This document shows, one piece after another, positions 32,280 through 44,200 of a stretch of 64,000 nt of DNA. The notes beneath the pieces were generated by a model. The model made no database searches. It was given only the letters and a program-made list of their open reading frames with translations, and was not told where the DNA came from. The position numbers and the translations under genes were made by a program. The stretch covers positions 11,711,181-11,775,180 of the forward strand of contig NC_064036.1 in NCBI RefSeq assembly GCF_932526225.1. The letters run 5' to 3'. Numbering within the stretch: position 1 is the first letter of the stretch; each line of letters starts with the position of its first letter. This DNA is from Nematostella vectensis. Lineage: Eukaryota; Cnidaria; Anthozoa; Actiniaria; Edwardsiidae.

Positions 32280-35200
32280 CTGTCGCGACCAAGAATAATT
32301 GTGTGTTTAGAGAGAGCGGATAACATATTATCATTAGCACAAGAGAACCACGTTTTATTCAAGAGGCTTAGGAAACAAGCCAATTTGTAATCATAAAACG
32401 TAGGAAAGTACTCATTTGGATACATTGTAATGGCAGTGACACTATTTACAACTGACTTTGGTAATTCAGAGGCGCGCACCATACGCCCCCCCCCCCCCCT
32501 AAAGCAAACTCTGGTTATTAATGAAACAAGAACCATAAAAAAAAAATTATAGTGTGGGATTGAAGGACTGAATGTGGCGTACTGACCGGTACGAAGTCAG
32601 GCTTGCCGACCAGGTCACCGTTATTGCTGCGTCCGCTCTGGTCCATAAGCAGTGAAGGGGAGGATTCCTCCATGGAGTAGTGAGCAAGGACGAGATTTTT
32701 ATGTATGGGCCACGTCAGACCGGCCAACTTCATGTAGTCGGACAGCTCGCTGTCCGGAATCTGGACCCTCCAGATGGTAGTCTGGAAAGAAGAGCATTGT
32801 TCAGAAATGAGGTAAAATATAAAGTAATGCAGTACGGTCAAGGGAAAAACTGTCAGAAACGAATGCAAACTATGTTGGATTGAACTAGGGGAAAAAATAG
32901 ATGTTTAAGGGATTGTCATCCTTTATCGTGTTGTTCTGTTTGCCTTTTCACTTTAATCTGATCTTGCTGATACTCACGTCGTCTAAGGTGCCCTTCATAA
33001 AGTTGTCCCTGTCGCGGCCGAGATAGAGATTCATACTTCGTGTCTACAAGATAAACCATATACCATTATTAAACAACAACAACAAAACACGTCACTAGAA
33101 GTCGAAAAGTTACAAATAAAAGACAAATACTAACCAGCGAAGGAGGAGCCAAATTGGAGTTGCTACCAACTAAGGAGCCATTCACAAAAAGATCCAGTTT
33201 GTGCCCTGTCAATAAGAAGGAAACTTTATAATAACAGCAGTTTTCACTGTTGTCTGACTATTGTTGACAGCTCATTACGGCGCAGAAACAAAGTGCAGTG
33301 AAGCAAGTCAATCCCGGGGCTCGTTTCTCCAAACACCCGAGAACTCTCGGGCCCGAAAACGATTTATTCTTTGAATTTGAAAAGCTGGCTAATTTCTATA
33401 AAATTTATGGTATCTACTGTAAATGTGTATAAATATCGTCAAACATCGTATTTTACCACAAAGATTCATGTAAAGGATGATTCCCTTTATAGATTTATAG
33501 ATTTTGATCTTTCCCAAACTTCTCGGGCCCGAAATTCACATGGCTAAAATATTAAGAAAGTTCTCGAGACCTCGCAGTCGCCCGAGACTTTTCGGGTAAC
33601 TTTCTGTCTTCAGCAAAACTTCGAAAATAGCCCTGTTGAGCGAAATCATTTGGAATATGAACCAAGAGGAAGTTCGAACCGTTCTAAAACATGAAAGCGG
33701 TTCTCAAAAAGGAAAACATGCGAAATTTTGGGCAAAAATGCAAAATAAAGTTTTCGGGCCCGAGAATTCTCGGGTGTTTCGAGAATGTTGTGTTAAGCAT
33801 TTCATTGATGGGATCACACGTGAAATTCCCTTCACCTGTGGTGACTAGTAAGCCACATTGAGATCAGGCAGAAAAAGCCGCTTTACGCAAACCGTTTTTC
33901 ATTACATATTAATTAATTTCATTACATGATTAATTATATTTCTATTCATTTTATTCCATTCTTACTTACTCTGAGCATCATATCTGAATGCCAGATGATG
34001 CCACTCATCAGGCTCAACAACCTCCGTTCCTTCAACCTTCACGGACCCAAGGTTGCCATGGATACGTCTGTAGAAAGAAGAGAATCGAAATGGAGCGTTT
34101 TATAGACCTTTACAAATGCAGAGCTTTTAGACGTTCTAAATGTTTAACCAGCGTAATAGTTTTACACTTATCTTAACTGAAGAAAAGACATGCTAGATCA
34201 AATCTCGAGATTTTACCCTGTTCAAGGGCCTATTTATGAAACCCGTTTTAAAATAATTTCATAATATAAGTGTGCAGACCGTTGTGCGAAAAAGAAAATG
34301 TACAGTAACAGGGGGACGGGTTCCTGAAAATAGGAATAACTTGCTCCAGGATTAGCAACTAAATTTTTAAAAAACCAATCGCTTTTCGTGTTCATTGCTA
34401 CTGCGTTTTACTGGGCCCCTGTGTGTGATTGGTTTGAGAGCTGGGTTCAAACAAAATGGCGGGGTTTTGGCAAAAAGTTGTTTTGCTCAATTATGGGAGA
34501 AATATTCACTTTTTACGAAGCAAAAAGTCACGGAAATAACAAAACTTTGATAGCTAAATAATTCATCTTTACAGTGTGGAGGTTTCTTTTGCTGCAAATA
34601 GTAGAAAGCATGGAGAATCATTTGTGTTAATGTCGACTGAATTGCCAAATATTGTAGCGGAAAAAAGTAGGTAAGCCAATGAAAAACATTAAGTTAGACT
34701 GCTTTTATAACGAATAGCGATATCCTTGCTTTCAGGAACAAGATTTAATCCCGATATAAATTTATGCCTCGAATAGCGCTATAACTCTTTTCGGCCTTTG
34801 TACAGTTGGACGGTCACATACCTGTTTTCAAGATAAAGACATAGAGTGGAGTCTAAAGAACAGACGATCGGCTGACTGCTCAGCGGATAGTTCGACGCCA
34901 TCTTTACCCAAGAACTGATTGTGAAGCTGCAGGAAAAAAATATACATATCATTTCAGTACGGTATACAATGTTACATCCACCATGGCCAAGATCCTATGA
35001 ACTGCGGTTAACAGCGTGTCATCTATTGTAAAGCAGAACGGATAACACCCCACATTTACCGCAATTCAACCTATAGCTACAACTGTAGACGAAGTCGCCC
35101 ATTATTTCTTTCCGTTTTTATGAGCAATGAAATATTTACGACGCATAAGCCAATCTCACCGAAGAAAATCCTTCGTAAGTTTTTTTTTTTACCTGTTGGG

Positions 35201-38200
35201 AAGGCCGATAGTATTTAAAGAGGGCAAAACAACGTGGTCACCCACGCCATCAAAATACAGCGCTTGGTTAACCCTGAAAATAAAAGAAAATAGAGACCTT
35301 ATGCTCAGTGGTATGCAAGAAGATGGAGAAAAAGAGAGGATGAACAGGAGCGAAAAAAGGGGAGCGGGAGGAGAAACAGGAAAAGGAGGACGAGAAAGAA
35401 AGGGCTGGAAAAAGGAGGTACGGATGAGGACGAGTAGGAGGGTGCTGAAATAGGGGGAGGTAGGTAGGATGACGAGTAGAGAGAGGAAAAAGGAGGAAAA
35501 AGGGGGAGAAGAAGGGAAAGGAGGAAAGGAGGACGGGCAGGGGGGCTGGAAACAGTGGCAGGAACGAGAAGAGGAAAAAGACGAGGACGAGGGTTGAGCA
35601 GGAAGGGAAGTAGATGAAGAAGTAAGAGAAAGAGAAAGTAACGGAGGCAAAGGGTGGTAAGAGGGACAGATAGATGGGTTATATCGCTTCGTTTTTAAAC
35701 GTTTTTAAATTACCCGGCGAGGCTGCTTAACTCACCTATCTGCACACTTGGCTTCCAGGCGAGACCAGATGACGTCTTCCTGGCCAAATACAAACATACC
35801 AAGTCGTCCACCCGTGATGGTAGTGTCGTACAGATCACCGGAATCTGTCAGAACAGTTTCTCCCTGGAAAACCCGAATTCTGCGACCAGGATGGAGAATA
35901 TTAATTTTTGCATGAATTTCTCGCGAAAATAATAAATTAACTTGGTTTACGATTATCTTACTTTACTTGGCTTATCTAAAGAAGTATATGCGCGCATTTA
36001 AACGCAAATAACCAAGTATTACTAAACGCGTGTGTCTTCAGGATGTTGTGAAAGTCCATACCGTATGAGTCCGATAGAGGGTCGATGCTTTATGTGAAAC
36101 TGATACGGCGTTTCGTGCTTCCAGCCAGCCATCTTGGGATCTTGCCAAACGAGTTTGGTCTAGGATAAAAAAAATGCGTTAAGTAGTGATGATCGACTTT
36201 ATTACTCATCCCTCAGAAACTAAGAAACAATTCAACTTAATGATTTTCTAAAAAAGGCTATAAATGTCTTAATGTCTTCGTTTCCTTTGACCGTACGGGA
36301 ATATACAGATACATAAATTTTTGTGATCCATAAGTTTTCGTACGACAAAACACGCACTCGGTCAATAAAAGCTTGTTTGGTATTTCTAAAATGTTTTAGT
36401 ATATAAAACTCGGGAACCTCGCAAGAACAAGCGATTTGATTGGTTGAGAAACTCGGGATAAAATGCAATATACACCTAGGAGGTGTGCCCCGAAATCAAG
36501 CAAAATGGCGGGTGTAACAGCCGATTTGCAAGTGTTTCAGAAAAGAAAATTGCTCTAAAGCATCGTTTTATATACTAAAACAATTATACCATTTCCATTT
36601 TGGAGGATAGGCGCCACTATCCACCTCAATGGAAATGGTATAATTGTTAAATATTCAATACAACGAGCAAAACGCTTTCGTAAGCTGGCATAAGGACAAA
36701 ATGTAGGCCATCCATTGTTGAACCGCTGACAGACCAGAAGCACGAATATTTACTATTCAATAATTACCTTGTCTGTTTTGTCAGTTGAGTGCCAGATGGC
36801 CTGTGCTAGCTCTAGTCCGGGGCCGACGTTGGAGTCCACGAGCTATTGGCAGAGTGTAGCAGTTATAAATTACTGGTTCACATACTTGTTAATGTTTGTG
36901 ATATGGGTGTGGTACGAAGAATCAATAATAATCGAAATGTCCGCCATAGGTTTTAATTTTTTGTTATCCTCACTATTTCTACCAAAAAAGACTATTTTTA
37001 AATGTATATTCTGCGTGAATTATAATATTTTTAACAATTCAAAGATTAATCTCACGTAACGTACTTTGAGCTGTACTCCTTTGATCCCAACATTGATATT
37101 TGCGGCGGCGAAATTGATGTTTTCTTTTCTCCACATAACTACATAGAACTTCTGGTTGGTCTGATAGCCGAACACCACGCCGATATAGTCCGTGCCAGAT
37201 GATCCCTTCACGTATAACGTCCCGCTGAAGTCCACAGGACCGTACCTCGTTTCGCCTAGTCATAGAGAGGGGATCAAGCTGCTGTTAAAATTGTATTTTC
37301 TGGATGTGATACCTGTCCAATGTTATTTTAAAAAAATATCACGAGTTATCCGTCGACCACAACTGAATCAAATACTCGACAGTAATAAGTGGCCTGAAAT
37401 ATCCCATATAAAGCTTTATGAATCACTACTCTATCTGCTAATGAAAGAGCCATAAAGTTTCAACACTAAGCGTGTCCCCTTGGAAACTATATATACAGGT
37501 GCTACAGGCTAAGTAAAACTCTACACTATATTACTGAGTTGAAAACGGTAAAATACACGGAGAATGAAATTGGTAATAAAAGGTTTCTTATGGCACTACT
37601 TACCGATCAGCATTGCGGGGCGGCTACTATTTGACACGTGCTCCACGTCTATTCCCTGTAAACAAAACAAAAATACTCTCACTGGCGGGAAGAAGAGAAG
37701 AACGAACTGTTTTCTAGTCTAGACTCGATCTCGCGTTATAGGGCCCCTGAGTAATTCAACTGAGTAGCCTCCATCAACTTTTGATCTTTAACATGATAAA
37801 AAGATGATGCCGCTTGCATGCTCGTGAAAGCTCACCAAGGGTACGATCATAGATAGACGTTGGCCGCTAAATTCCAAATCCAGGATAGGGTCACCATGCT
37901 CAGACAGATTAACCAGGAAATGGTCCAGTAAGTTACTAACGTTGGCCGCTAAATTCCAAATCCAGGATAGGGTCACCATGCTCAGACAGATTAACCAGGA
38001 AATGGTCCAGTAAGTTACTAACGTTGGCCGCTAAATTCCAAATCCAGGATTGGGTCACCATGTCCAGGATACAGATCAACCATAAATGATCTAGAAAGCT
38101 TGTCTTGGTAATGTGCTTGACATTTGGGCACGCATCGTCATTATCTACTTATGCTAATTACCTTGACAGCAACATGCCACTCGGGGATGGGATCGCCATG

Positions 38201-41200
38201 TCCAGGATACAGATCAACCAGGAAATGATCTAGAAAGCTTGTCTTGGTAATGTGCTTGACATTTGGGCACGCATCGTCATTATCAACAACGCCATCCCCA
38301 TCATAGTCCGCCATGCACTTATCACCGACCGCTTCAGCTACAGATAGGAACAGAGAAAAAAGTAAATAAAGATTAATATTCAAGGGGGAAGATGAATATG
38401 CAACGGACACAGAGGTGGAGCGAACAAGAGGGATATCAACCAATCTAAAAAGAGTTAAAGAATGTCGATCACCCACTCTTTGTTATTGTTTATCATTGAA
38501 AATACAGAGGCTTATATGCAAACTTCAAAATAATAATCTACAAATGTAGTCGGATATGTTATTGACGATATTTGATTGCAAATATTTTGGTTACTCGGTT
38601 GAATAAGCCGATGGAAATGGATTCTTTGAGTGATTCGACATTAGGCGGGAGCATAAAATGGTGGCGCAATTGGCCTACTTCATAGAGAGAGGTCATGGAG
38701 ATAATGAAAAAAAGTGAAGGAATAATACTCACCGCTACCACTATAACAGGAATACTAGAGATATTGGGGTTTAGATAACCAAATAAATATGCTATATTTA
38801 TCCAATTGCATGTAGGGGCGGGCACCAGAAAGAAAATATACAATTCGAAATTTCTAAAAAGAAAACAATTGATGAGCCGACACTCCGAGAAAGGTACTTG
38901 AAGCATGTCTAATAACTAAACTTCCTAAGAATTCTTATCTTTAAAAAAGACGGAGAAAATAAAAGGAAAATACAAAAACATGCTATTTTTTTCTGAATGA
39001 CAGATTTCATAGTAAGTCAAGGTCGAAAAAACAAGTTGCCTATTGATCACTCACACTGACTTACGTTTGACGTTGTAGGTACGATGGACATGTTCCTGGG
39101 CAGGGTTAGACACCAGTATGCAGTTATCAGTCAGGTTAGGGACACCATCACCATCGGCATCGTCATCACATGCGTCGCCTTCAGGGAAATAATAATCATA
39201 ACCACCAAAAACATCAGCAAGAAAAACAACAATAATAAATGGTGATAAAGATCTTTGACGATTATAATGATGTAGGTGAAGATGATGATGATGATGATGA
39301 TGGTGGTGGTGATGAAGATGTTGGTGATGATAATTACGACGTAGGTGATAATAATAAAGATGATGATGGTGGTTGTGGTAATGATGATAATTATAATGAC
39401 GTAGGTGATAATAATGAGATGATGATGGTGGTGGTCGTGGTGATGTTGATGATGTTGCTTATGATAATTATAATGACGTAAGTTATAATGATAATAAAAA
39501 TAATGATGGTGGCGGTCGTGGTGGTGATGATAGTGAGCCAATGAACAAGAAAACCCACTCTCATAAGTTAACAAAGTTAAACATAGCATCGCTTACCTAT
39601 ACCGTCACCGTCTGCGTCCGCTTGGTCACCATTAGGTAAATCGACACAGTTGTCAAATTCATTTAGCACGCCATCTCCATCCCTTAGAAAGAACGAAAGG
39701 AGAAGGAAATAAGCAGAGACCTGGTGGATTACTACCAAAACACATACCGGAGCACTTGGTACAGAACTGTGCCCTCCGCGCAAGTATAACATAGGTATAA
39801 TAGGTATATATACATACATAAAAAGGCTAAAACGTCATAAACGTACTTATCTTTCCCTGGCCCGTCACACGCATCACCGTATCCGTTCTGGTTTGTGTCC
39901 AGCTGAGAGAAGCAAAGTGCGACTGATCTAAGTAACTTGTACGGTGAATTGAATCAAACAGAATCACCAAAATGACCATCGAGGATTCATAATGACCTTT
40001 GATTTGTTAGACAAATAAATAATCCCGCAGTACAACTGTGCACCAAAAACTTTAATATTGATTTTAATAAAGATCAATTCTTGTTTCATAAAGTTACAGT
40101 ATCAAGTCGCCAAGTCGAATAATATATTTTTCTCTTTTCCTTGTTGAGCGGTGGCATAGGACGTAATTATTTAGTAAATATAAAAGTGTGTAAGAAACCT
40201 CAACAATAATTGACCAACAGAGGCTGCAACAGGTGCGCTTATAAACAAGCATTGATTTATTTAAAGATATTTTATGGCGATTAAATCGAGAACAGCTACT
40301 AGGGGTAAGGTACACAGCACATAACTTGACGGCTTAAGTAGCTGCCTCACTGTTATCTGTGTACAATGAGTCTTACCTGGTTAGCATTTGCCGTGTTTTT
40401 GCAGTTATCACACGGGTCCCCAACACCGTCACTATCTGTATCATTCTGGTCGTTAGCGGCTTTTAGAAACTTGCACTTATCCATAGTATCAGAAATACCT
40501 GAATGCCGAGACAATACATCGCTATCAGTGTCGCAACCATCCCCTGCACACCCCCGTCCGTATCTTGTGTCTTACCATCACCGTCGCTATCAGTGTCGCA
40601 AGCACCCCCTGCCCATCCCCGTCCGTATCTTGTGTCTTACCATCATCGTCGCTATAAGTATCGCAACCATCCCCTGCCCACCCCCGTCCGTATCTTGTGT
40701 CTTAGCATCATCACCGCTATCAGTGTCGCAAGCACACCCTGCACACCCCCGTCTGTATCTTGTGTCTTACCATCACCATCGCTATCAGTGTCGCAAGCAC
40801 CCCTGCCACCCCAGTCCGTATCTTGTGTCTTACCATCACCATCGCTATCAGTGTCGCAAGCACCCCCTGCAGACCCCCGTCTGTATCTTGTGTCTTACCA
40901 TCACCATCGCTATCAGTGTCGCAAGCACCCCCTGCAGACCCCAGTCCGTATCTTGTGTCTTACCATCACCATCGCTTTCAGTGTCGCAAGCACCCCCTGC
41001 AGACCCCAGTCCGTATCTTGTGTCTTACCATCACCGTCGCTATCAGTGTCGCAAGCACCCCCTGCAGACCCCCGTCCGTATCTTGTGTCTTACCATTACC
41101 ATCGCTATCAGTGTCGCAAGCACCCCCTGCCACCCCAGTCCGTATCTTGTGTCTTACCATCACCGTCGCTATCAGTGTCGCAAGCACCCCCTGCAGACCC

Positions 41201-44200
41201 CCGTCCGTATCTTGTGTCTTACCATCACCATCGCTATCAGTGTCGCAAGCACCCCCTGCAGACCCCCGTCTGTATCTTGTGTCTTACCATCACCGTCGCT
41301 ATAAGTATCGCAACCATCCCCTGCCCACCCCCGTCCGTATCTTGTGTCTTAGCATCATCACCGCTATCAGTATCGCAAGCACCCCCTGCACACCTCCGTC
41401 CGGATTTTGTGTCTTACCATCACCGTCGCTATCATTATCGCAAGCGTTTCCCTGGCCATCTCCATCCGTATCCTTCTGGTCTGGATTGGGATCATTAACA
41501 CAGTTATCACACGCATCCCCGACACCATCGCCATCGGTGTCTTGTTGATCTGGGTTGGACTTGAACTGGCAGTTATCCTAGACCAAAATTTTTTTTAGAA
41601 CTCCATTATCATAGAACATCGAATATTATCAAAAACGCTCGTTTGTTCCGTTTTGTGACGTCGTATACAAAGATGCTTGATAAAGTTGTGCATCGATCTT
41701 CTGACTTAACCGACGAAACCGACGCTGTGTTCGGTTACGATGATTGGCTTGCTCGTATCTGCCAGCCCTTGATTGCTCGAGAAAAAACGTAAAATCGTCT
41801 TTAATACGCGTGATCTGCACCTGTTTATCGGGGATAAGGTCATTGTCGTCATCGGCGTCACAAGCGTCGCCCTCAGTGTCCGAATCGTTGTCCTCTTGTC
41901 CGGTATTTGGGACAACTGGACAGTTATCCTGAACGCATATAATAAATCATGTCAGCGGAGTGCTAAAATATATAGCGGAAAGAGGAGTAAATACAGCCGA
42001 CAGAGGGCTGTCAGAATGGGCGAGGGGTGAGTGAGAGAGGACGATGGGTCAGGGGGTACATACATAAAAAGGCTGAAACGTCATAAACGTACTTATCTTT
42101 CCCTGGCCCGTCACACGCATAGCCTAGCCTCTACTGACAAAATGGCTAAATAGCTAAATACATAACACGTCCTCTCCCCCTACAGGACCAGATGTACGCT
42201 TCAACTCGTAAGGGGAAGTGGAAATAGGGTTAGAGTTATTTCAAAATGACAGAAAAACGACCATATCTCACCTTGCGGCAGTTTGAGAGCGTACAGCTGA
42301 GCCCAACATCCGGGATCGCGTCAAAGTCCTGGTCTGGGTTACACTCCTCACCGTTACCACCAAAGCCGTTCTTACACTGTAACAGAAAAAAAAAACACGA
42401 TAACGGCTGTAATGTTTTAATTCCCTATTCCTGTGCGTGCACGTGGGATTTCATGTAACGTGTTATTTTACTATCACTGTGGGTGCACATAGATTTCACG
42501 TGACGTGTTATTTCTCCATCCGTGTGCGTGCACGTGGGATTACACGTGGTGTGTTATTTTACCATACCTGTGCCATTAACTAGATATATGTGACTTCCTA
42601 GTCCTCATGTCAACAAGTACTTCATGTGACAAACGTGTAGCTCTGCCTGATCTAGTATTCATGTCTAAGTTCCCTATAATTCTTCTTGAAAATAATGTTC
42701 ACTTCCACCACTACTGCCGCCTGTCAAAAGGCGCATAAGTCCTTACCACACACTTGTACTTCCCGGCTGCTGTCTGAGTGCACGTGGCATCCGCGTGACA
42801 TGTGTGTGTCCCGTTAGTACAAAGGTCGCCCGGTGAGCACCCAGTGGTTCCATGTCCGATAAAACCAGGATTGCAGAAGCCGCAAGTGTAACTCCCCTAA
42901 AAAGCAGTAAACATGAAAACAAGACAGCAAAGCTCTCGCAGCATACAAACAATTTATGCGCTACTATAAGGCGATTTAACATTAGAAAAAAAGGGTAAAC
43001 TCTAAGACGCTAGATCATACAAACAGTGTCACCTTCCGTTATCACTGGCATTGAATCAGAGGTTCCAACAAATAGTTTTAGGCGCCAAAGGTGTGCTGAT
43101 ATATTTAAGTTCCGCCTTACAAAAGGTGTGTTGAAAGACATTGTGAGTTCCGACTTACCAAAGGTGTGTTGAAAGACATTGTGAGTTCCGACTTACCAAA
43201 GGTGTGTTCAGGCATTGCGAGTTCGGATCACAGGATGCTGTACCCTCGGCACACTCGTTTATCTCCGTGCAGACTTGCTTGCTAGAGTGGGCGTGGCTCA
43301 GACCTATACCCGAGGGGGCGTTGCCACGGTAACCAGGAGGGCAGCCTCCGCATCGGTATCCGGGAGAGAGATTCACGCACGAGGAGTTGTCGTAGCAGGG
43401 GTAAGCTAGCGAGCACTGCAAGAACATGTCAATATCAGAATAGTAGTTTTTATCTTTTACAATTGAAAATGCAAAGGTGATTTGCAAGTAAACTAAAAAA
43501 ACATGGAAAATGACCAACTATAAAGTCAATAAAATCTCATTTACGATATTAGATAAAGTAGGTCAGTTGCTTGAATTAGCCGATGGAAATGATATTGTAA
43601 AAAGAGTACTTGATTATCCTTCTTTCAACTTACGATAGAAAAGCATGGATTACTCCTATACACTTTCAAAAAGTGTTCTCCATAATATGTCTCGCTTCAA
43701 CTTAAATACACTGTACATATGTAATTATTAGTCTTTGAGAGTACACAAATAGTTCCGAAAAAGAGAATTCGAATCTGAGAGAAAGGATTAGCAGTCTAAA
43801 ATAGTCTTCAATAGTCCCCGATAGTCTCCACTTATTCAGAGCGCTGATTGATATATTGGATTCCATACAATTTTGGAAACTTCTGAAAGTCATTTGACGA
43901 CACGGTCCGCTTGGTGGATATTAGATAGATTGTTTACGAGCGTAACACACCTCATTAATATCAGTACACGTCACACCATCGCCCTCATAACCATCTGGAC
44001 AGCTCTCGCATTTAAAGCTCCCGCTTCCAGTATTACGGCACTTCACTCCTGGGAAGCACGGCTTGTTCAAACATGGACCTACAAAATATAAAACAGTTTA
44101 TCACCGCTCAGCCTCTTTTTTTAAATAATTTAATGACTGATAACAACCTCGCTCAGACGGTTGGGACTGGGGGGAGTAAATGTCTAAAAAACAACAATAA

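Larger units (their letters stand above)
35736..38235 (-). other. thrombospondin C-terminal lectin-like domain
   Basis: Exons: second half of 38162-38337, then 37604-37655, 37065-37255, 36768-36842, 36062-36159, 35736-35879. The family signature is continuous: [43 protein letters not shown], the tryptophan-rich [33 protein letters not shown], and [17 protein letters not shown]. This 13-strand lectin fold is the most conserved part of all thrombospondins and identifies the gene. Confidence 0.95.
38230..41928 (-). other. thrombospondin type-3 calcium repeats
   Basis: Exons 41821-41928, 41418-41577, 40377-40498, 39847-39902, 39597-39682, 39065-39178 and the first half of 38162-38337. Each carries DxDxDG calcium loops with alternating DNC and DACD cysteines, e.g. 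[14 protein letters not shown] and DADGDGIG. The first ends NDLIPDKQ, the last runs [18 protein letters not shown]. These repeats wrap around calcium ions and normally sit directly before the lectin-like C-terminal domain, as they do here. Confidence 0.93.

Noticed and set aside
35189-35650. Minus-strand Ser/Pro/Phe-rich frame of 153 codons
   Set aside because: Pyrimidine-rich intron; only its first 27 or so codons (35193-35273) are a real LamG exon.
39131-39589. His/Ile-rich 152-codon frame
   Set aside because: Trinucleotide repeat in an intron.
40508-41417. Array resembling a CRISPR locus
   Set aside because: Units are near-identical throughout, without unique spacers, and the host is an animal.
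40366-41548. Three overlapping plus-strand frames of 262-331 codons rich in Ser, Pro, His and Val
   Set aside because: They are produced by the stop-free 65-bp array lying antisense to the type-3 repeat exons; real splice sites and domains are on the minus strand.
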